This document shows positions 61,495-64,000 of a DNA stretch of 64,000 nt, one piece after another. The stretch comes from Christensenella sp. UBA1214 (GTDB lineage Bacteria; Bacillota; Clostridia; Christensenellales; CAG-138): assembly GCA_002309375.1 (NCBI GenBank), contig DBXK01000041.1, positions 1 to 64,000 on the forward strand. The letters are read 5' to 3'. Positions within the stretch are counted from its first letter, which is position 1. The number at the start of each line of letters is the position of its first letter. Position numbers and translations under genes: made by a program. Under the pieces are notes generated by a model that was not told the DNA's origin, ran no database searches, and saw only the letters and a program-made list of their open reading frames with translations.

Positions 61495-61526
61495 AAAAAG
61501 CGTTGGTTCCTGATACCTTTGATTGA

Positions 61527-61691
61527 CTCTTTTATGATACCATAGATGAATCCTTCCTTAAAAGGAAAATACACTTTGCTTGCAGAAAAAACGGCACATG
61601 CTCCTCATCTATCGGCTTTGGTATCGAGGACGGTAAGCCCTATAATACTGTTTGCGCAGGCGGTTGCGGCGGCACCCCCAAGCACCTGTAA
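61527..61691 (+). pseudogene. 3' end of an unidentified Cys-containing protein gene
   Basis: A frame without any start codon but with protein-like text runs from just after a TGA to a TAA at 61689-61691. It reads DESFLKRKIHFACRKNGTCS, then SSIGFGIEDGKPYNTVCAGG and CGGTPKHL. The Cys-Gly-rich end is distinctive. No family is recognised. The lack of a start and the upstream stop show it is a remnant. Confidence 0.5.
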
Positions 61692-62120
61692 GTCTGCTCG
61701 AAAATCTAGATGTTGTTTCCACGCTTGAACAGCTATCCGATGCCACTTACAGCTTGAAAGATACCTGCTGAGGTGAGTTGCCTGCAATGGCTATGCGCAA
61801 GGTGTTGTAAAAAAAGTCTATGCTAATCACCGCTATTAAAACAAAAACAGGTAGACTCTTATATTCGCGGAAGGAGAGGCGTAAGGTGCGAAGCATGGCT
61901 TCACCTCATCGAAGAAGAGCACCTAGTTTTGGCTCGTTTTCCTCCAATATAAGGCCTGAATAAGTCGTTGCAGAGTAAGACTCAACGCACGGAAGAGCTT
62001 CCTTTTCATCACCTGCGTCGTTCTGGAGACGGTTTACAATACTAAGATGCCTCAATGCATCAGTGCCGCTATCGGAGATATTGCCTACGATCCGGAGACA
62101 TAACAACATTATCAGAGAGG
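61692..62120. other. Gene graveyard with short coding-like fragments
   Basis: No intact gene is seen. On the plus strand APVSLLENLDVVSTLEQLSD-type text continues in a shifted frame to a TGA at 61769-61771, after which the same frame reads GELPAMAMRKVL and stops. On the minus strand, 62095-61906 reads like a protein end (SGTDALRHLSIVNRLQNDAG, then ESYSATTYSGLILEENEPKL). These are best read as fragments of different lost genes. Confidence 0.4.
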
Positions 62121-62130
62121 AGTGTTCAAA

Positions 62131-63075
62131 ATGAAAAGTATCAAAACAACATCTATCACCGTCGCGGTATCGATCCTTCTTTCGCTTCTGATGATCGCGG
62201 CTGTCGCAGCCTGCAGCGCAGTGCGAGAGGAACCGACTCCCGCGCCTGACGATCAGCAAGCGCAGGCGACCACGGAACCGACCGAAGCGCCGACGGCCGA
62301 GCCGACAGCCGAGCCGACGCAGGAGCCGGAGGAGACCCCGGATCCGCGGATCCCGGATGAGGAATGGTTTGTTGACCGATCCTGGCAGTATGCGGAGCTT
62401 GCAAATCAGACTTTCGGCTATTGCTTCTCAAAGGATCAAAGGGAAGTCGATAAAGCCGGAAGCATAAGCGATTGGTACATCGTCCGTTTCAAGACCGATG
62501 AGAATGACGAGCTGATGTGCGTTTTTGATTATTCATCGGATGACGGGGAATGGCAGCTGAACGAGCGAACTATCCGAACCGATCTGTCTGAAGAGGCGCT
62601 CGAAACGCTTTCCGGTCAGTACAGACCGTGGAATGAATGCGCAGAAGAAGTCCCCTTGACCGGCCTTGAAATTCGTGTAACTGCCGATGAGCTGGAAGCT
62701 GCAGGCTGTCATCTGAGCGGCGGCGAATTGACGGAAGAGGATCTTGCGTCAATATCCAGATACAGAGCGGAGCTGTTGGCGGCGCAGTATGTTGACTGCC
62801 CGGAGGATAATATGTTCCGGTGCTATGAAGCAGACGTATCGGAACTTGGGCCGGTAACAAGAAGCGGTGATGAGTATTTGCAAGGCTTCCTTCTGATCGT
62901 CCGCCCGGTCGAGCCGCGGTGCTTCAGCCTGCAGTACGCCGACGTGGGCTGCAATATCCTCGGCGACGAATGGGGAGAAGATGCAGGCTGGTTCAGTATT
63001 TATTTTCAGGTCAGCACCGTTGTTGAGGCTGACGGCAGCTTTACGCTGACAACTTGGTGTACAAGCGGCGATTAA
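62131..63075 (+). CDS. Lipoprotein with Pro/Thr/Glu linker, related to the gene at 60397
   Basis: A 314-residue lipoprotein: signal sequence ending AVAAC (about residues 24-28), linker of 'EPTEAPTAEPTAEPTQEPEE' type, and a globular domain of about 250 residues with no family recognised. GAGGAG (62117-62122) lies 8 bases before ATG at 62131, preferred over the ATG at 62122 within the ribosome site. Like its relative at 60397 it ends in a Trp/Thr/Ser/Cys-containing tail and is followed by the same type of terminator. Both may be surface proteins of one family brought in with the island. Confidence 0.7.
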   Translation: MKSIKTTSITVAVSILLSLLMIAAVAACSAVREEPTPAPDDQQAQATTEPTEAPTAEPTAEPTQEPEETPDPRIPDEEWFVDRSWQYAELANQTFGYCFSKDQREVDKAGSISDWYIVRFKTDENDELMCVFDYSSDDGEWQLNERTIRTDLSEEALETLSGQYRPWNECAEEVPLTGLEIRVTADELEAAGCHLSGGELTEEDLASISRYRAELLAAQYVDCPEDNMFRCYEADVSELGPVTRSGDEYLQGFLLIVRPVEPRCFSLQYADVGCNILGDEWGEDAGWFSIYFQVSTVVEADGSFTLTTWCTSGD

Positions 63076-63122
63076 AGCCGCGCCTCGTTTCCTCCTTCAT
63101 TTTTGATCAATAACTGGCACAT

Positions 63123-63146
63123 GCGCCGCCGCAAGGCGGCGCTTTT
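63123..63146 (+). terminator. Intrinsic terminator of the second lipoprotein gene
   Basis: A perfect 8-bp stem (63123-63130 with 63135-63142) with a GCAA loop and TTTT; nearly identical in core to the one at 61457. Confidence 0.85.
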
Positions 63147-63256
63147 GTCTAACCTCGCAAAAATATATTTATTTTCTTTTGTCTCCGATTGCGGTTCTCG
63201 ATTGTAATAGTATTAAAAAGCGGTAAAGCGATCTGTGAAAGGCGGTAGAAACGGAA

Positions 63257-63328
63257 ATGAAAGATGAACTGATCTATACCGGGCGATACAGGGATCGCGA
63301 TGAGGAACTGATCGACGAGTGTCTATAG
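63257..63328 (+). other. Short open frame of 23 codons, possible gene start remnant
   Basis: ATG at 63257 begins MKDELIYTGRYRDRDEELID and stops at 63328 after ECL. The text looks like a protein start cut by a stop. An AAGGCGG lies about 10 bases upstream. It may be the N-terminal relic of a lost gene; the rest of 63147-63339 holds nothing else recognisable. Confidence 0.35.
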
Positions 63329-63339
63329 GAAAGTCTTGA

Positions 63340-63370
63340 TAAAGAATAGGCTGTGCTTTGAAGCACAGCC
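63340..63370 (-). terminator. Terminator of the partial gene at the window end
   Basis: A perfect 10-bp stem (63361-63370 with 63349-63358) is followed on the minus strand by TATTCTTT. Confidence 0.7.
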
Positions 63371-63411
63371 CACAAAGACTATCTGGTATTGTGTTGATTT
63401 TGCAGCTTGTA

Positions 63412-64000
63412 TTACATAGTTATCTTCCAGACGATATATGCATCCTTAAGTGAAGCGGCAGCATAGACAGATCCATCTGCGCCGAGCTGATAGATAATAC
63501 AGGGATTCCAACGGTCGTCGTCACCATATGGTATCTCAACTTCGGATGCGATCTGGCCATCTGCAGCGATCTTCAAAAGCTTCTCGGTCTCTCCGATTTT
63601 ATTCAAATACAGATTGCCTTCCGTATCCCTTCCAATCAGAATGTAACCGATATCCGGCAGTATGAGTTCCTTGCCGTTGTTCAGCAGCAAAGTCGTTTTC
63701 GTGCCGTTCGCTTCTGGCAGCATCCGGCATATTGTCTCGCTTTTATGCCAGATCCTGTACATATCGTTGCTCAACCGATAGAACTCATATTCCTCAATGT
63801 AATTGCCTTCCCTGCCCATTGTTTCGCAGACTATAAAAGCCGGATCTCCGTTATCATAATGCTGTGCGCCTACTGCGCAGTTATACAGAAACGCCGCAAA
63901 ATTGCCTATATAGGGCGTTGTTGTATCATAAATCGTTTCTCCGGTCTCTAAGCTGAACGCTCCGATCTCTTTGAACAAAACACTGCCTAACGCCACAGTA
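63412..64000 (-). CDS. C-terminal part of a propeller-like protein, cut by the window edge
   Basis: The frame is open to the last base of the window, so only the last ~195 residues are visible; the GTG at 63996 is not evidence for a start. Text such as 'DTEGNLYLNKIGETEKLLKI' and 'LGADGSVYAAASLKDAYIVW' shows repeated short beta strands as in propeller-type surface proteins, broadly like the lipoprotein at 34047. Function unknown. Confidence 0.6.
   Translation of the reverse strand, partial: TVALGSVLFKEIGAFSLETGETIYDTTTPYIGNFAAFLYNCAVGAQHYDNGDPAFIVCETMGREGNYIEEYEFYRLSNDMYRIWHKSETICRMLPEANGTKTTLLLNNGKELILPDIGYILIGRDTEGNLYLNKIGETEKLLKIAADGQIASEVEIPYGDDDRWNPCIIYQLGADGSVYAAASLKDAYIVWKITM

Noticed and set aside
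61769..61771. In-frame TGA after a Cys codon followed by more open frame, suggestive of selenocysteine
   Set aside because: The frame upstream is already broken, no start codon exists and no hairpin of SECIS type is evident just after the TGA; decay is simpler.

Overview
The window looks like chromosome of a GC-rich (roughly high-50s percent) Gram-positive bacterium, most likely an uncultured anaerobic gut member of class Clostridia (Bacillota). Supporting signs are the Firmicutes-type gene set (IreB, DegV, VanW, YetF with DUF4363, dnaG-rpoD, a sigma/anti-sigma pair with HC2 zinc finger), strong AAGGAGG ribosome binding sites, several TTG starts chosen by ribosome-site spacing, dockerin modules, many lipoproteins with Pro/Thr/Glu-rich linkers, and promoters that very often read TGnTATAAT. 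No genome-level taxonomy can be fixed from this sequence alone.

Layout. 1-7.8 kb: three tandem paralogous secreted zinc metalloproteases (HExxH...WxNE), each with its own promoter and terminator, a bacterial Ig-like domain and a C-terminal dockerin. 7.8-19.4 kb: core metabolism and housekeeping (pckA, degV, larC with a His-rich loop, a DUF368 lipid carrier transporter, an orphan DNA methyltransferase, a MATE exporter, ireB overlapping an aldo/keto reductase-ferredoxin fusion, an ECF sigma/anti-sigma pair, an atypical histidine phosphatase, tRNA-Thr). 19.7-29.2 kb: envelope genes (VanW protein, parvulin-like foldase, YetF/DUF4363, L,D-transpeptidase) around the dnaG-rpoD replication/transcription pair. 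29.3-34 kb: a MoxR-DUF58-membrane protein operon running divergently from a membrane-anchored degenerate exonuclease. 34-46 kb: a lipoprotein, a second sigma/anti-sigma pair, a two-permease plus ATPase ABC system, a PAP2 phosphatase, a PP2C phosphatase, a two-component system divergent from a Gly/Pro/Glu-rich membrane protein, and a SIMPL-domain protein. 46-51 kb: a compact operon for the end of cobalamin assembly (TIM-barrel protein, cobT, cobU, cobS, a second short cobU-like gene, cobC-like phosphatase), preceded by an overlooked 53-residue basic protein.

51-64 kb is accessory. It holds a 1351-residue secreted protein with five ~220-residue repeats, a fourth dockerin protein, and several decaying gene pieces: a dockerin gene end on the minus strand, and a sensor kinase/response regulator remnant fused in frame to a piece of a surface protein. 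At 57913-57957 lies the 3' half of a tRNA-Arg(CCG), cut exactly at the anticodon loop, which looks like one attachment site of an integrative element. Beyond it the sequence turns AT-rich and carries an amidase-domain protein, two related lipoproteins with near-identical terminators, more gene fragments, and a partial gene cut by the window end.

Working together: much of the window concerns the cell envelope and secretion (proteases, repeat protein, L,D-transpeptidase, VanW, foldase, amidase, lipoproteins) and its control by two ECF sigma operons, a two-component system, PP2C and IreB. No scaffoldin/cohesin, integrase, transposase, CRISPR array or phage module was recognised.
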